The notes under the pieces: generated by a model
Database searches by the model: none
Told to the model about the DNA's origin: nothing
Seen by the model: the letters and a program-made list of their open reading frames with translations, nothing else
Shown: positions 1 to 12,844 of the stretch, piece after piece
Position numbering within the stretch: position 1 is the stretch's first letter
Layout of the letters: each line of letters begins with the position of its first letter
Made by a program: the position numbers and the translations under genes
Source: Rhipidocladum racemiflorum
Taxonomy: Eukaryota > Streptophyta > Magnoliopsida > Poales > Poaceae
Assembly: GCA_036346355.1 (NCBI GenBank)
Contig: CM070570.1
Span: 44,097,592-44,161,591, forward strand
Length of the DNA stretch: 64,000 nucleotides
Direction: 5' to 3'

Positions 1-833
1 CTCCTCCGCCTCAACCTCCCAGGTAGGAGTGTCGGAGTGTACGTAGAGATGAAGATCTGGTGAGCAGATGAAATGATTATGATGCTAACCCGTCCTCAAT
101 CTCTTGGTTCATGCATGTTTTTTCTTTTCAAGGGTTCAAGAAGGGAGACTTCCGGGTGCAGGTGGACACCGCCGGCCAGCTGACCATCAGCGGCCAGCGC
201 CTGGCTGACGACGGCGCGGGGAGTGTCCGGCTGCACAAGGTGTTCCAGCTGCCGCCCGGGTCCGATCTCGATGGGATAGCCGGCCGGTTCGACGGCAGCG
301 TGCTCACCCTCACCGTGCCCAAGCTGCAGGACGGTGAGGTGAAGGAGGACGCCGTCGCCGACAAGCCAACAGATCAGAAAGCCAAGGCTGACCGTGAGGC
401 GGAGCGGAGGATTGAGGCGGCGAGGGCGACGTTGGCAGCGGGGAGGCATAGGGAGGAGGAGGAGAAGGAAACCGGAAGAAGCAAGAAGCCGTCGGCCAAG
501 AAAGAAGACGGAGTGGGGGAGGAGCCCAAGGCGGTGGCGACCGCGACGCCAAGGAAGGCGGCGAAACGAGAAGATGAGGACGACAAGGCCAAGGCCGAAC
601 ACAAGGCGAAGGTTGGCCGTGAGGCGGAGCGGCGGATCGAGACGGCGAGGGAGAGGCTGGTGGGGGCGGACCCGGCGGAGTGGGAAAGGGAGAAAGGCCG
701 TTGGAAGGAATGCCCGGTGGAGGAGGGGTTCAAGTGGGCGGAGGCCATCGGCAAGAAGAAGGAGGTGATCGCCACGGCCGTCGCCGCCTTCACGCTCGGC
801 TTCTTCGTCTCAAGCATCTTCTCCAGGAACTAA
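1..833 (+). CDS. RTM2-like alpha-crystallin-domain protein with C-terminal membrane anchor, 3' part
   Basis: Only the 3' part of the gene is in the window. Exon 1 ends at base 22 (CCCAG|GTAGGA), the intron is 23-132 (acceptor TTTTCAAG), and exon 2 runs 133-833; the codon split by the intron is completed by GG, giving LNLPGFKKGDFRVQVD. The in-frame ATG at 111 lies in the intron and is not the start. The first ~75 exon-2 residues are the second half of an Hsp20/alpha-crystallin domain (VQVD, LTISG, then RLHKVFQLP and SVLTLTVPKL). A long Lys/Glu/Ala-rich region follows with two copies of the motif REAERRIE(A/T)AR, then a hydrophobic segment near the C-terminus (IATAVAAFTLGFFVSSIF) before SRN. 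This architecture is that of the plant RTM2-like proteins: RTM2 of Arabidopsis restricts long-distance movement of potyviruses, but most grass homologues have no tested role. A tail-anchored membrane location is inferred. High GC at third positions is typical of grass genes. Confidence 0.88.
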
Positions 834-1078
834 ATTATCACGTCACACGAGCCGAAGGGCGCTAATTGCAGCGTGCGTGTCTACGTGTACATAATTATAC
901 ATGCATGCAACGTAGCTGAGGCAGAAATCCAAAGCTTTCTATCTCGCGCTACAAGCCCACCAAACTGTCAATTATTTGCGATGGTTAAACTCAAGCTTTC
1001 AGTAGCTTGCACGGAGCAGCGTAAGATGTCTTCGACACATCTCAGGATGTTCGTAATCGTCGAATGACATTGGCAAAT
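834..1078 (+). other. 3' flank / probable 3' UTR of the RTM2-like gene
   Basis: These 245 bases between the stop codon and the first LTR hold no recognisable coding sequence. They are the only apparently single-copy non-coding sequence beside the gene. No clear AATAAA is seen; the AT-rich stretch near 885-900 could serve in 3' end formation, but this is a guess. Confidence 0.4.
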
Positions 1079-2550
1079 TGTAACATCCGAAATTTAATAA
1101 AGAATAAAAATACAATATTAAATTATGCATTTGATTTATTATTATTTTTCTTGATTTTAATGCCTTTTTGAATAATTACCTATTGAAGAATAATTAAGTT
1201 TTGGAATTTGTAAAGAAGATAATGGTAAAAGATAAAATGGTAAAAAGTAAAATTGTGCTAAAAATCTTCAAAGTGCTATAAGAACCCTAAAGCTCTTTGG
1301 AAACACGTTTTGGCCGGTCAAAATTGGTGTGAAAACATTAAAGTAGTGAAATAATTAAATCTAATAATGAATTTTAACTCTGACCAAAACAGTAAAAGAT
1401 TTTTTTTAGAATTATTCATAGTTCTCCCGAAGCTAAAACTTTTACCATCTGATCTCCATACCTTTACCGTCATCTCGTAAAATTGATAAAAATTAATAAA
1501 TAAATAAATTTGTTGTTTATCCCAAATTATTTAACCTAGATCTGAAAATATGTAAAACAGAGTAAAAGATTTATTAGAAATTAAATATTTAGGTTTTGAA
1601 TTTTAAATTTTTTATGTAAGTTTTCTAACACTATTTTAAACCTCGTGGAAAAGTTTTAAAAATTAATAAGCTAATTTGGACCCTCAATTAAATTAATTTC
1701 TGAAATTGAAATCCTGTATAGTTAACAATGTCAGAATTTTAGTAAAATATATACCCCGAATTATCTCCTCACATTTTACAGAACATACTAGACTTATCCA
1801 GGAACTTTGGTAAAAAGTTTCAAAAATTCTTGAAGCGATTAGTCCTTTGAATTAAGGGTTTTGATAAGTTTCACCCGGATGTTTTCTTTAGCAACTATCA
1901 TCCAAATTTTGGGTCATTGGATTTGCTTTCAGATCAATGCACACCCCCCTGAATTAGAGGTGGATTGATCCTACGGATGTGTATTTTGATCGTACGGTCC
2001 AAAGTTTGGATGATTTTTAGGACAAAAACATCCGAATGATGTCTATACACTCCCTTGAATTAAATGACCTAAATCGGTTTTGACCAGAGATTTTGAATCA
2101 AATGTCTTTTGTGTCACAAGTGGGGCCGCCCATTTAATTGCTTCCACCGATCGTCCCCTTTGACCCATACACTGCCAGGTGGGCCCCCCATTCACCAGGT
2201 TCCCGCGTGTCGGTCTCTTTCTTCTCTTCCCCGTTCTCTCTTCTCTCTCTTCTCTCTGCCAAATGGTCCCCGGGCCCGGCTGTCATCCTTCTTCCTCCTC
2301 CCTTCCCCTCTCTTCGCTCTTCTCTGTCTCTTCCCGGCCGAAAAGATCCCGATCTCACCGCCTTTCCATTTTGTAGCTTCCAGCCGCAATTTTGCGAGAT
2401 CTCAGTGCCGCCTCGCCATGCCACTGCCACTTTCCTTGCTTCGCCTTACCGCATACTGTGGAGGTACGTAGCCGAGAGAGCTCGGGATCAACTTTACTAG
2501 CCGCCGCTCCAAGTTTTCATTCAAACCCTGCTCTCACCGTTGCGCTAGTC

Positions 2551-2558
2551 TATTTAAG
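2551..2558 (+). promoter_or_regulatory. TATA-like box of the truncated LTR
   Basis: TATTTAAG lies about 1.47 kb from the LTR start, after a pyrimidine-rich, GC-rich stretch. It is the best candidate core promoter of this LTR; the position relative to a transcription start was not established. Confidence 0.4.
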
Positions 2559-3194
2559 CCGGGTGCGAGTCCCTTTACCACTTCATCTTTTTTCGAGAAC
2601 CGTTCCAGCCATGACAATTCGCCCGGACCCTTGAAATCTTGAATTCGTTCTAAGTACTATAGGGATGCTTAATTTCCTACTACACAAAGATTGAAATGAC
2701 AAAAGTTTTGTCGCGGTCATTACGGCCGAGGTACACCGCCTAAGCCCGATGAGGGCCCACTTCGGAAATTCTCAGGAACCCCAATACCCCGGTTTAGGTG
2801 CGCAACAGCCCACTTCAGAGCCTACCAAGCCATCCATCCATCCATCGGTTATCTTATCGCCCATCCTCGTTGTCGGCGAGCCCGAGCTACGGCGTCCCCT
2901 TCCTCGGGTGAATGCCCTAAGGGGCCCAGCGTCAGTTCATGTTCGCTCTCACTGTCACACGGCCCCCACATGTCAGCCGCATCATTCCTGCACTCCCACT
3001 ACCAAACGGGCCCACATAATCAGTCTCAAGCATGCCCTAACACGTGCACTCACTGGATGGTGGACCCGGCCTAGATGTCATCCTTTGTCTCTTGCGTTCA
3101 CATGTAGACGCTGACCGATGGGTCCGAAATGTCAGCGAAACTGGCCGATTTGAGTGAATCAGTGCGCAAAAGATGGAAATATGCTTTCAGCACC

Positions 3195-3614
3195 TAGGGA
3201 TGGCAACGGGTCCGGATCCTCCGGCCTCCGGGTCCAACCTCCGTGGACCCGGACCCGGGACCCGAAGTTCGGACCCGGATCCGAATTTGGACCAGAAGTC
3301 AGTCACAGACCTAAACCCGAACCCGAATAGGTACCCGGACCCGAACAACAGAATTCTATTTTCATTTGTTTGAGTAGCTAAAGTTTATAGAATTTGATTA
3401 AATATTAAGACTTCATTACCCGGATTAAGAAATAGACTACATGCATATAATAACAAAGCAACAATAGATGATGTTTGTTATCTACAATTCTATTTTATAC
3501 AATAGATATTTTCTTGTCGGGTCCAAGTCTGGGTACCCACTGGTCCAAAATGAGACCCGGACCCGGACCTACCGGGTCGGGTACCCGGACCCACAGGTAT
3601 TTTTGCCATCCCTA
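3195..3614. mobile_element. Non-autonomous hAT element (420-bp MITE)
   Basis: The element has perfect 12-bp terminal inverted repeats, TAGGGATGGCAA at 3195 and TTGCCATCCCTA ending at 3614. An 8-bp TSD, tcagcacc (3187-3194) and tcagcaac (3615-3622), matches at 7 of 8 positions; 8-bp duplications are the hallmark of hAT transposons. Subterminal regions are rich in the repeated motif ACCCGGACCCG, as in many plant hAT MITEs, where such repeats can bind transposase. There is no coding capacity. It is inserted inside the truncated LTR and so is younger than it. Confidence 0.85.
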
Positions 3615-4096
3615 TCAGCAACTCGAAAGCGTATTTTTGAATTTTTTCCCCCTGATTTATTCAAACCGAGGCACTTCAAACGTGCATAAATTTTAAACCG
3701 TAACTCCAAATCAAACGAAACAAGTTTCTAAATTCTTGTTAAATTACCTAGTTTCATAATATGCAAAAATATTTTAAGTTTAGTAAGCAGTTTAAATCAG
3801 AACTCAAATTTAAAGTATATGTTTGAAACTAATTCAATACAAATTTTGTACAAATGAAGTTCAAATTATATTAAACTAGTTTCATTAGAATCCTTGTATC
3901 ATAAGCTTCCTGAATATACAAAAATAAATAAATAAATTATGAACTAGTTTATATCATTTTCCATTCAGGGTTTATTTCAACGTCTTAAATGTTCATAGTG
4001 TCATAACTCATTCATATGATGTCCAAATAAAATGCGACAAGTTTCTTTGTACTAGTTAGACAGTACATAACATGCTTTTGAAATAATACTTAGGGT

Positions 4097-7000
4097 ATAT
4101 TATCGGGACCCGATTGTGCAAATCCGAGACCTCTGTGCATTTCACACTAGTTCAGGATCACGCTAGTGCACACAGGTCTCAACATAGATGAAATATCACA
4201 ATCATACACAGCGAAATAATAAATAAAGACTTCATCTATTAATATAACCTGTTTAGCCAAACTTATAGTCAACTTACAAAAGTACGCCTCGCAAGGCAAA
4301 TACTCAAAAGAAAGAAAACTGCAGCGGAAAATAAATAAGACTCGTAGTGACCAATAAATATGCCATATGCAACTGACTGGGCTCGCACCCTAACTGGACA
4401 GCTCCTTCTGGTACTCCCCCTCCAAAGCTGGTGTAGACTCCTCCTCAACTGGTGTTTGTATTGTTGCAAAGGGTGAGTACATACCGCACTCAGCAAGTCA
4501 TGCATACGATGCAAGTCTAATAACTACATGCATAGCTTATTCCAAATGAATGGCTAAGTGATTATTTTGCAATAAACATCATTCACAAATAATCATAATA
4601 GATTATAAAGCAGTAAAACAAATAATAACAATACTAAACTTCGTAGTTATTTCACAAGTAAACCATTTCTCCTCCTTAAACCAATTTCACATTTCCAAAG
4701 ACAACCTTCCACCAAACCCAAGTTCATTTTATGAAAATCTAATCCTTTACTATAATCCCTGAGCATTGTCCAATACCGCGGACATGGTTATTTGAATAGT
4801 TTTGACACTCTGCAGAGGTTATACACTTTACCCACAAGATACAATCAACTCACCACGTCAGCCGTGAATCGCCATATAAGAGTATGTGAATGAGCGATCA
4901 TAACAAAGCCTTTCAGAAATTTCTATCTTAACATCTGCACCTCCCCAGTATTGCCTTCACTATCACTTCCCTCACATAGTGCTGAAGTATAGGATCGACA
5001 TATAACGTTGGATGGACACCAAGCCACAGAACAGGTATGCTCCCCCACACAGATACATCCCTGTGTAACCGTCACCGTGATGTATTGTAACATCCCAATT
5101 TTTGAGCTTTTGCAAAGTTTCAAAGTCAAAAAGAACCATTTGGATTTTTCCTGAATTAATTCCAGCCTAATTTGAATTTTCTAAACACCAAAAGATTTTA
5201 TTTATTTATTCTGTACATCAAATCAAAGATTTTCAGTATTTTACACCTAATGAGATATTTTACATCCCACTTAATGAGATATGGAATCGTGGCGGGTAGC
5301 CACTGTTGTAAAATTTGTTGTACTATGGCAGGGTGTGCCATTGGTATTGGTTATACAAAGTTGTTTTCACTCAGGCAAGTGATCGTGCAGTAAACTGGGT
5401 GCTGTTAGCACATTTGGGATGTGGACGTCTTGCCTGGGATACTTAAGGACTTAATCTTGTGCACCATTGAACTGGGCCTAACCGTACAACCACATGTCTG
5501 GTATGGGACAGACCTGGCTAATTAATTTGCGATGTCTAAATTTAAGTACTGTTGAGGTTGTGTGGGTTCCGGGATTGATGGGTAGACTCACATGGCGCAA
5601 GAGGGGGCCCTGAGGGGTGAAACCTTAGCGGGCTGTACTGGGTTTAGACAAAGCATTGTAAAGGCCTTGTTATGATCTCTCTGCCGACACACCAAAGGAA
5701 GTGTGTTAATTACGTATGGCAATAAGAGTTGGTCATATCTTGTGGGTAAAGCTGTACAACCTCTGCAGAGTGTGTGATAAACTATTCGAATAGCCGTGTC
5801 TGCGGTCATGGACGTGCCTTGGGATTTCACACAGGGTATAGAGTTTTCATAAATTGTTGAAGGATGGTATTGTTGGAAGTGAATGGGGAGTTCACTATTG
5901 TTTTCAATGTCAAATTGTTAATGCTGTTGAGTTCAATGGTTGATGGTGATCTAGTTGGTGATAGGTGATGCCTCTCCAATCTTGTGTTGTTATTTACCAT
6001 TGATTTACCAGTTATTATTATCTTTATCAAATATGCTTTGAATCTATTTATTGTATTTATGATCAAGTTATTGCTTTCTGCAAAATAACCATATGACTAT
6101 CCTTTGTCAAGCCGTACATTATTTGCATCATTCTCTACGGCTTGCTGAGTACTTTTGTACTCACGGCTTTATGCCTTTGTTGATCAGTTGCTGAAGGAGA
6201 ACATGGAAATACAGAATTCTACGAGGAGTATTATGAAGACTACGTGAACTAGGATGGCGCTCCCCAGACGATTGCCTGTGGCATGTCGTATGGCCCAAGT
6301 TTTTTTGTTTCCGCTGCAAGAGTTTTATTTGTTTCTTAAGCCCTTAAGGCACAATTATGTAAACTTGACCATAAGGTCCGTTGTTACTATTTGCTACTTT
6401 CTTAGTTAATTCGATGAATGGAATGATATGTCAATTTTGTTGCCGCTGTGTGCACTAGTGTGATCCTGGACTAGTGCAGTATACACAGAGGGTTTCGGAT
6501 TTGCAAATCCGGGTCTCGACAGGTATCATATGGCAGATATTAGTAACTCAACTAAGTCTATCCCATTTCAGACATGTGTATGTACGTTTGGCCCAGTTCA
6601 AAGGCTTGCAAGGTTAAGTCCTTAATTGACCAAGGGAAGACTTCCTTCTCTCAGCATTTTGGCACACAGCCCTCACACACTCTTCAACCCATTGCCACAC
6701 AAGCCCACCAGGGACAAAGCCTCTTGCCACTTGCTCCAGTCTAAATCATTTTCCTCCTCAGTTGATTATTGTGCAACACATGCCAATGACAACTCAACAT
6801 CCATGTAGAACCACACAGGTCTCCACATATCAACATCATCGTGTGGCAACATCACACCAATTCAGAAACACATTCCATATTCCATTAATCAATACTAAAT
6901 TTGTATTCCAAAATTATATCAATAACACATTGCAATGCTAAGCAAACTAGTCACGATCTAGCAACCCATGTTGGAAAATTAATAGCATCTAACTAGTAAT

Positions 7001-9039
7001 GAACAATTCTAGGGTGACAAATGAATCATGGCATACAAATAATAATGAAAAGGTGGCATAATCAAATTGGACATTTAACTATTCCCAAATTAATTACAAT
7101 CATTTTTAATTGAACTAGCATGCATAATTTAAAACAACATAATTTTAAAATATGGGATCAACATGATCAAAGCACAACTTGACTTGGAAAAGCTCTTGAT
7201 TATGCTCTGGACTTGTTCCTTGAGTCAACACCTCACCCTCGTAACCTTCCGACACTTCAACGTCTATGCGAAATGGATAAATAAATAAATACCAAAAAAA
7301 TAGAGAGCAATGAAACTCTATCAAATAAAATTTACCATTAAATAAATCACAATTTTATAAATTTTTAGGCTCTGGAATCACCTCAATCGGAGTTCGTTTG
7401 AGCAAAAATGAACAATTTGAAGTTTGAAAATATATTAAAAATAATAAACTAAATTAATCCATTTATTTTCCTATTGGAAATTCTAAAATATTGCGTCACG
7501 CTTGCGTCAGCATCACTCTGGACCAATCAGAACATGCCATGTCAGCTTCGGCGCATGGACTCAGTCCATGGCCCGGTTTGGTCCACCATGGACTCGGTCC
7601 ACGAGACCTAACCATGACTAACATGTGTGCCCCCATGGGATGATGTCATGCTGATGTCATTGCTAACGTCACCCATACGCGTCTCGCGGCTGACCGGTGG
7701 ATCCCACTGGCTGACGTCTTTCCTGACATCATCACTGATGTCAGCACGACCGGCGCACTGCTGGCAGTGCTTCGGTTCTCATGCCAAACATGTGGCAGTG
7801 TGCAACTGGCCCACGGTGCGGCGCAATCTAGACAATCCGTTCAAAATCGGATGGTCCCAATTGGATTTGAATCCCAACAAATAATGGCGACGTTGACAGT
7901 CCCGATCTACACCACTTTTTCGCATTTACACCATCGATTCAAAATCTGACGGCCATGATCAAGCCAGACAGCAACTACTTGATCTAATCTGAATCGCACA
8001 ATCCGCATCGGACGGTCCATAGTAGATCTATCCTTCGGTGAAGAAGACGCGATGTGGCGATCCATCACCGCATCTATGTGGCAAAATCTCAGCCACACAA
8101 CCTACGATCTAACGGCGATGAAACGTGAATACGCGGACTCACCTGGACCTTGTGATATGGATCCAACAGACAGGGTGCTTCACGAATTCCAGCGATGGCG
8201 CGATGAGGACTTCCGATCAGACTTGGGCACGAAGACCAATCACGCAGCGCCTTGGGAGTTCTCTGGTGAGATGGAACGTCTCCTCAGGCGTGCCTTGTTA
8301 CGGTGAGTTCAACTCCAACTTCGGTACGGCGGGGAAACTCCAACGGCATCGGGGAAGACGGAAATTCGCAATGGCGACTTGGAGCTCTGGTGAGAAATTG
8401 CAGCCAATCAATGGTGACTGGGGCTCGACAACCTAGGGCAAAGCATAGAGCACGGTACGGCACATCTAATGCCAGGGTTTGGCTTGAAATACCCGCTTGA
8501 TGTCCGTGTCCTATGCGCGATAAACGGCGTGGCAGTTGAGCGCAGAGTCCGACAGCTCCATGGTGTGGGTGACGTGGCACCATTGCAGCCATACATGTGT
8601 CATCAATCGGATGACTCCTGCGCAAATGCAACATGGCCGAATCCCCACTGTTTGATCAAATCCGACGTTCACAATCCTCGAGTTAGACTCGAATCAGGTT
8701 TGGATTTTTACAGGTTTTGGCGTGGCTTCAGGCTAGATTGGGCCGGTGGGTCCACTGGAATCGGCCCAAATAAGTTTAGGACTTTTTCAGCAATTTCTTT
8801 ATTCAAAACAATCCGAGTAATTCAATTAATTCAACAAAAATAGCAAAAATACCAAAAAAATTATGGAAAATATTTTAAAACATTTTGAACCCAAATAAAA
8901 TATTTTGAAAAATAAATTGTGTGAAATTTTCAAATATTTAAATAATTCAATAAGGGACTTAATTCGAATTATTTCCAAATAAATTCCAAAAATCCAAATA
9001 ACTCAATAAATGCAACAAGAGCAAATGTGGGATGTTACA
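4097..9039 (-). repeat. 3' LTR of Tekay element 1 (contains a solo LTR)
   Basis: On the plus strand it starts near tatcgggaccc (mutated from tgtcgggaccc) and ends with gggatgttaca, the reverse complement of TGTAACATCCC. Removing the nested solo LTR and one TSD copy leaves about 3.5 kb. It matches the 5' LTR at 14066-20671 along its length with many substitutions, so the element is old. It carries the CTCTGCAGAG block (4808-4817), the GAGTAC-type hairpin near 4484, and two mini-exon-like segments at 7183-7263 and 4390-4448 described in the findings. Confidence 0.85.
5086..6521 (+). repeat. Solo LTR (1436 bp) nested in the 3' LTR of element 1
   Basis: It starts TGTAACATCCC and ends gggtctcgaca. 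The flanks are tgtat (5081-5085) and ggtat (6522-6526); related LTR copies read 'gaggtatcat' or similar here, so the original TSD was probably ggtat with one change. No internal region or second LTR is present, so it arose by LTR-LTR recombination. It resembles the 3' two-fifths of the Tekay LTR plus a short 5' part, that is, a shortened relative. It keeps the CTCTGCAGAG block near 5761, the hairpin TGCTGAGTACTTTTGTACTC near 6143 and a third-exon-like frame at 6188-6252. Confidence 0.85.
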
Positions 9040-9054
9040 AACCTACCCCCTTAA
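9040..9054 (-). other. Polypurine tract of Tekay element 1
   Basis: On the minus strand TTAAGGGGGTAGGTT directly precedes the 3' LTR start TGTAACATCCC. This is the expected place and composition for the plus-strand primer of a gypsy element. It supports both the orientation and the LTR boundary. Confidence 0.8.
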
Positions 9055-9075
9055 TAGAATCTCGACCCCCGAGAT

Positions 9076-11831
9076 TCAGGGCTCACTAAGAAATAGGTTG
9101 GAAAATTCTAACTTCAGGTCGCTTCACTTTCTGAATGATTACTCAACTGAACTCTACAGAAGCAAATTGAATTGTTTCTTGTCTCTCGCTCAGCTGTGTC
9201 CAAAATCTTGATTGGATGCTTTTTGTAGGTCAAATCTTTCTGCAAGTCCATTGACTCTAAAGACGTCTTCTCAGTTGGTACTCTAAGGCACTTCTTTAGT
9301 TGTGACACATGAAACACATCATGCACTCTTGCCAATGACTGCGGCAATTCCAACTGATAAGCAACTTCACCTCTACGATCCAAGATCTTGAACGGACCAA
9401 CATATCTTGGTGCAAGCTTCCCTTTAGCGTGAAACCTTGACTCCTTTAAGAGGGGTAACTCTGAGATATACAAAATCTTCCAGTTCAAATCTCAATTCTA
9501 TGATGGTTATCGGTATAGCTCTTCTGTCTGGATTGAGCAACCTTTAGTCTCTCTCTAATCATGACAATCTGCACTTCGGCTTCTTTGAGAATATCAGGTC
9601 CAATGACAAGACGCTCTCCCATCTCATTCCAATTCAATGGTGTATGATAGGTACGACCATACAAAGCTTCAAATAGTGATATTTGCAATCTTTCCTGATA
9701 ACTATTATTATAGTTGAACTCAGCATACAACAAACACTTGTCTCATGAGGTAGCATAAGCTAAAGCACAAGCTCTCAACATATACTCTAGAACCTGATTG
9801 ACTCTTTCAGTCTGATCATATCTCTATGGGTGATAAGCTGTACTAAAATTCAGATGGGTTCCCATTGCTTGATGCAACTTGTTCCAGAACCTCGAGGTAA
9901 ACTGAGTAACTCTATCTGACACTATCTTCTTTTGCACTACGTGTAAACAAACAATCTTTGACATATAAAGCTCTGTTGAATGGTCTCCTGAATAGGTAGT
10001 CTTCACTGGTATGAAATGAGCAACTTTGGTCAAACGATCCACTATGACCTATATGGAATCATATCCACTCTGAAAACTAGGTAAACTAGTAACAAAATCC
10101 ATAGCGATTTCCTTCCACTTCCATTCAGGTATCTTCAATGGCTGCATTAATCCTGCTGGCCCTTGATGCATTGCCTTTACCCTCTGTCACATATAACATA
10201 GGCAACATGCTTGGCAACTTCACGTTTCATACTCGGCCATTAGAACCTCTCCTTCAGACCCTGATACATCTTTGCACTCCCTGGATGAATAGAATACTTG
10301 GAGTCATGAGCTTCTTCAACTCCTGAAAACTCTCCTCACATTCTGGCGTCTATGCAAACTTCTTCTCCTTCTTCAATAATTGCGTAAGTGTTCTAGCAAT
10401 CATTGAGAATCCTTCAATGAACCTACAGTAATATCTCGCCATTCTAAGAAAACTGCGGAACTGGGTAACCATATCCGGTTGCTCCCAATGCAATCCTAAT
10501 TCCACTTTGCTTGGGTCAACTACAACTCCCTTAGCAGTCATTACATGCCAAATAAATTCCACTTTATCCTTCCAGAAATCACACTTACTAAACTTAACAA
10601 ATAGTTGTTGTTCTCGCAACTTCTCAAGAACTAGCTTTAAATACTCTGCATGTTCCTTTCTCGTCTTGGACTAGACGAGAATGTTATCTATGAACATGAC
10701 AACAAACTTATCCAGGTACTCCATGAAAACCTTATTCATCATGTTCATGAAATATGCAGGTGCATTGGTCAATCCAAATGACATGATTGTGAACTCATAG
10801 TGTCCATATCTTGACGAGAATGCAGTCTTCGGTATGTCCTCAGCTTGAATCTTCAGCTGATGGTATCCTGATCGAAGATCAATCTTGGAGAAAATTCAGC
10901 TCCTCTTAACTGATAAAATAAATCATCAATCCTGAGTAGCAGATATTTATTCTTTATCGTCACATCATTAAGTGCACGATAATAAATACACATCCTGAAA
11001 CTACCATCCTTTTTCTTGACAAATAAGACCGACACTCCCCATGGAAACGAACTAGGTCTTATGAATCCTTTCTCCATCAACTCTTCAATCTATTTCTTCA
11101 TTTCTACCAACTCATCGGTAGCCATCCGATAGGGTCTCTTAGCTATTGGGGCTGTACCGAGCATCAATTCAATCACAAACTCAATGTCTCTGTCTGGCGG
11201 CACACCAGGTAAATCTTATAGGAAGACATCTGGGTACTCACTGACCATTGGTACTTCTTCTAAGATGATAGTCTCACACTGTTGACCATCATGAACTGTG
11301 GTCGCTTGAAACTCCACTTTTCTACCATTCGGGTTCTCAATTGACAACCTTTCTTCCACAATCCAAAAGAGCCTTGTGTTTGGACAACCAGTCCATTCCC
11401 AATATGACATCTAGGGTCTGGGTATCCAATATAATAAGGTTCGCTAGGAACTCTACCCCATCTTTTAGTAAATTTACCACAGAACATCCTACATGAGTTT
11501 GGAGTTCTGATCCAGGGGATTGGACTACAAGCATGCACTTAAGATTCACAATATCCAAATTATTCTTAGCAGCAAAACCTCAAGAAACAAATTAATGCTA
11601 AGCTCTAGAGTCAAACAAAACTGTTGCACGTACTAAGTTAACTAGGAACTTACCCACTACGACGTCCATAGCATCTTGGGCTCCGTCCACTGTAACATGG
11701 TTGACTCTGCCTCTCACAGTTGCTTGAGGCGTAGCTCTAGCTTGTACGGGTCCACGGTTCATGCCTGGTGTGGGTGCCTTTGCAGGTGTAGTCCCTAAGT
11801 TAAAGCGGACTGGTGTCACACCTCCTCTATT
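9076..11831 (-). pseudogene. pol pseudogene of Tekay element 1 (protease, RT, integrase, chromodomain remnant)
   Basis: Minus-strand fragments in several frames give, in order: a protease region with the active-site triad changed from DSG to DSR (near 11600) and the conserved stretch TQTLDVILGMDWLS; RT motifs KKDGSFRMCIYYRALND (near 11000), with the catalytic FIDD box reading FIDN (10683-10694), so one metal-binding Asp is lost; the RT connection (FSMIARTLTQLLKKEKK, near 10390); then a jump straight into the integrase zinc-binding region. Integrase core is seen at 9824-10042 (MDRLTKVAHFIPVKTTYSG) and its C-terminal region with a chromodomain-like tail at 9114-9488 (HPIKILDTAERETR). RNase H is missing because of a deletion at about 10311-10316 (see findings). 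Multiple frameshifts and stops make it non-functional. Confidence 0.85.
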
Positions 11832-12844
11832 GGGATAATTGTTGGTGAAGTGTCCCGGTTCATTGCAGTTGTAACAACACCTGCCTACCATCTATGGTTT
11901 TCCTTCAGTCTGATTACCAGCTTGGGTAGGTGTCTATGAACTCTATCCAGATGGACGTGGTGCAAGTGACGGCGTCTTGAAAGTATTGTTGGGTTGAAAC
12001 TTGAAGAATTGGTTAGGCGCAATCCTCAGTCTCTGGCCTCCCTGGTGAGCTGCCTGCTATTCCATTCTGCGCTTACGATTGTCCTCCAGCTCTTTGTGCT
12101 TATCTTCTAAGACCAGGGCCTTGTTGACCAATTCATGGAAGTCAGGAAAAGTATGAGTGATTAGTCCCACTTGTAGTTCTGAATTCAGTCCCTTCATAAA
12201 GCGAGATTGTCTTGCTTTATCAGTCACCACATCTTCAGGGCGTGGCGTGGAAGCTGTGTAAACTTGTTCAAGTAGTCGGCTACTGGCTGACTTCCTTGCT
12301 TGAGTGCTCTGAAATCTTCCTTTTTCAAATCCATGATACCCTCCGGTCATGGTACTGGTGAAAGGTGACAATGAATTCCTCCCATGTAATCTCCTATGGG
12401 TTCTCATGGGATGCTCAGTAATTCTCCCACCATTTAACGGTGGTACCTTCAAGTTGATGAGAAGCATAGAGCACCTTCTCATTACCAGTACACTGAGTGT
12501 TGTAAAGCTTTCTCTCAATTAATCTCAGCCAATCATCTACTTCCAAGGGATTAACATTTCCAGAAAAAGTAGGTGGATGGGTTCTCATAAACTCTGACAG
12601 CTTAGAGTGAGAACACTGTCCATGGTTAGCCTAACCTGCTTGATTGGCAGTAGCCTGGTTAGTGAGGTGCTGCACTTGCTGCATCATGGTGTGCATCAGC
12701 TGGGTCTGGGCAGCAAGAAAAGCTCCAAAAGTTTTGCATATCCACTTGTGGTGCGGATTGAGGAAAAGACATCTCATCATTAGGGTTCCCACTTGGGCGA
12801 GAACCACTTCCGCTAGCTCCATTGTTTCGATGAGTGTTAACCAT
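11832..12844 (-). pseudogene. gag pseudogene of Tekay element 1
   Basis: The probable start ATG is at 12844 (MVNTHRNNGASGSGS), matching the gag starts at 36352 and 60231 in the other copies. Conserved capsid segments follow, including SRFMKGLNSELQVGLITHT, HELVNKALVLEDK and, near the C-terminus, a CCHC zinc knuckle CYNCNEPGHFTNNYP whose last Cys has become Tyr. At least two frameshifts interrupt the reading frame. Gag packages the element RNA into virus-like particles; this copy cannot make an intact protein. Confidence 0.8.

Larger units (their letters stand above)
1079..4096 (+). repeat. Truncated LTR (5' part) of a gypsy-type retrotransposon
   Basis: The block starts with TGTAACATCC, the 5' terminus used by the gypsy LTRs elsewhere in the window, has an AT-rich beginning, a GC-rich middle with a TATA-like box, and a late segment of the type 'taactccaaatc' also present in the Tekay LTRs. 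It is not closely similar to those LTRs, so it is a separate family. It ends abruptly at 4096 where minus-strand Tekay element 1 begins, and the rest of the LTR is not found on the other side. It contains a hAT MITE at 3195-3614. Family assignment is inferred from the terminus and general structure. Confidence 0.6.

Noticed and set aside
96..602. Long minus-strand and alternative-frame ORFs over the RTM2-like gene
   Set aside because: They are shadows of a GC-rich coding exon; only the plus-strand frame has recognisable domains and splice sites.
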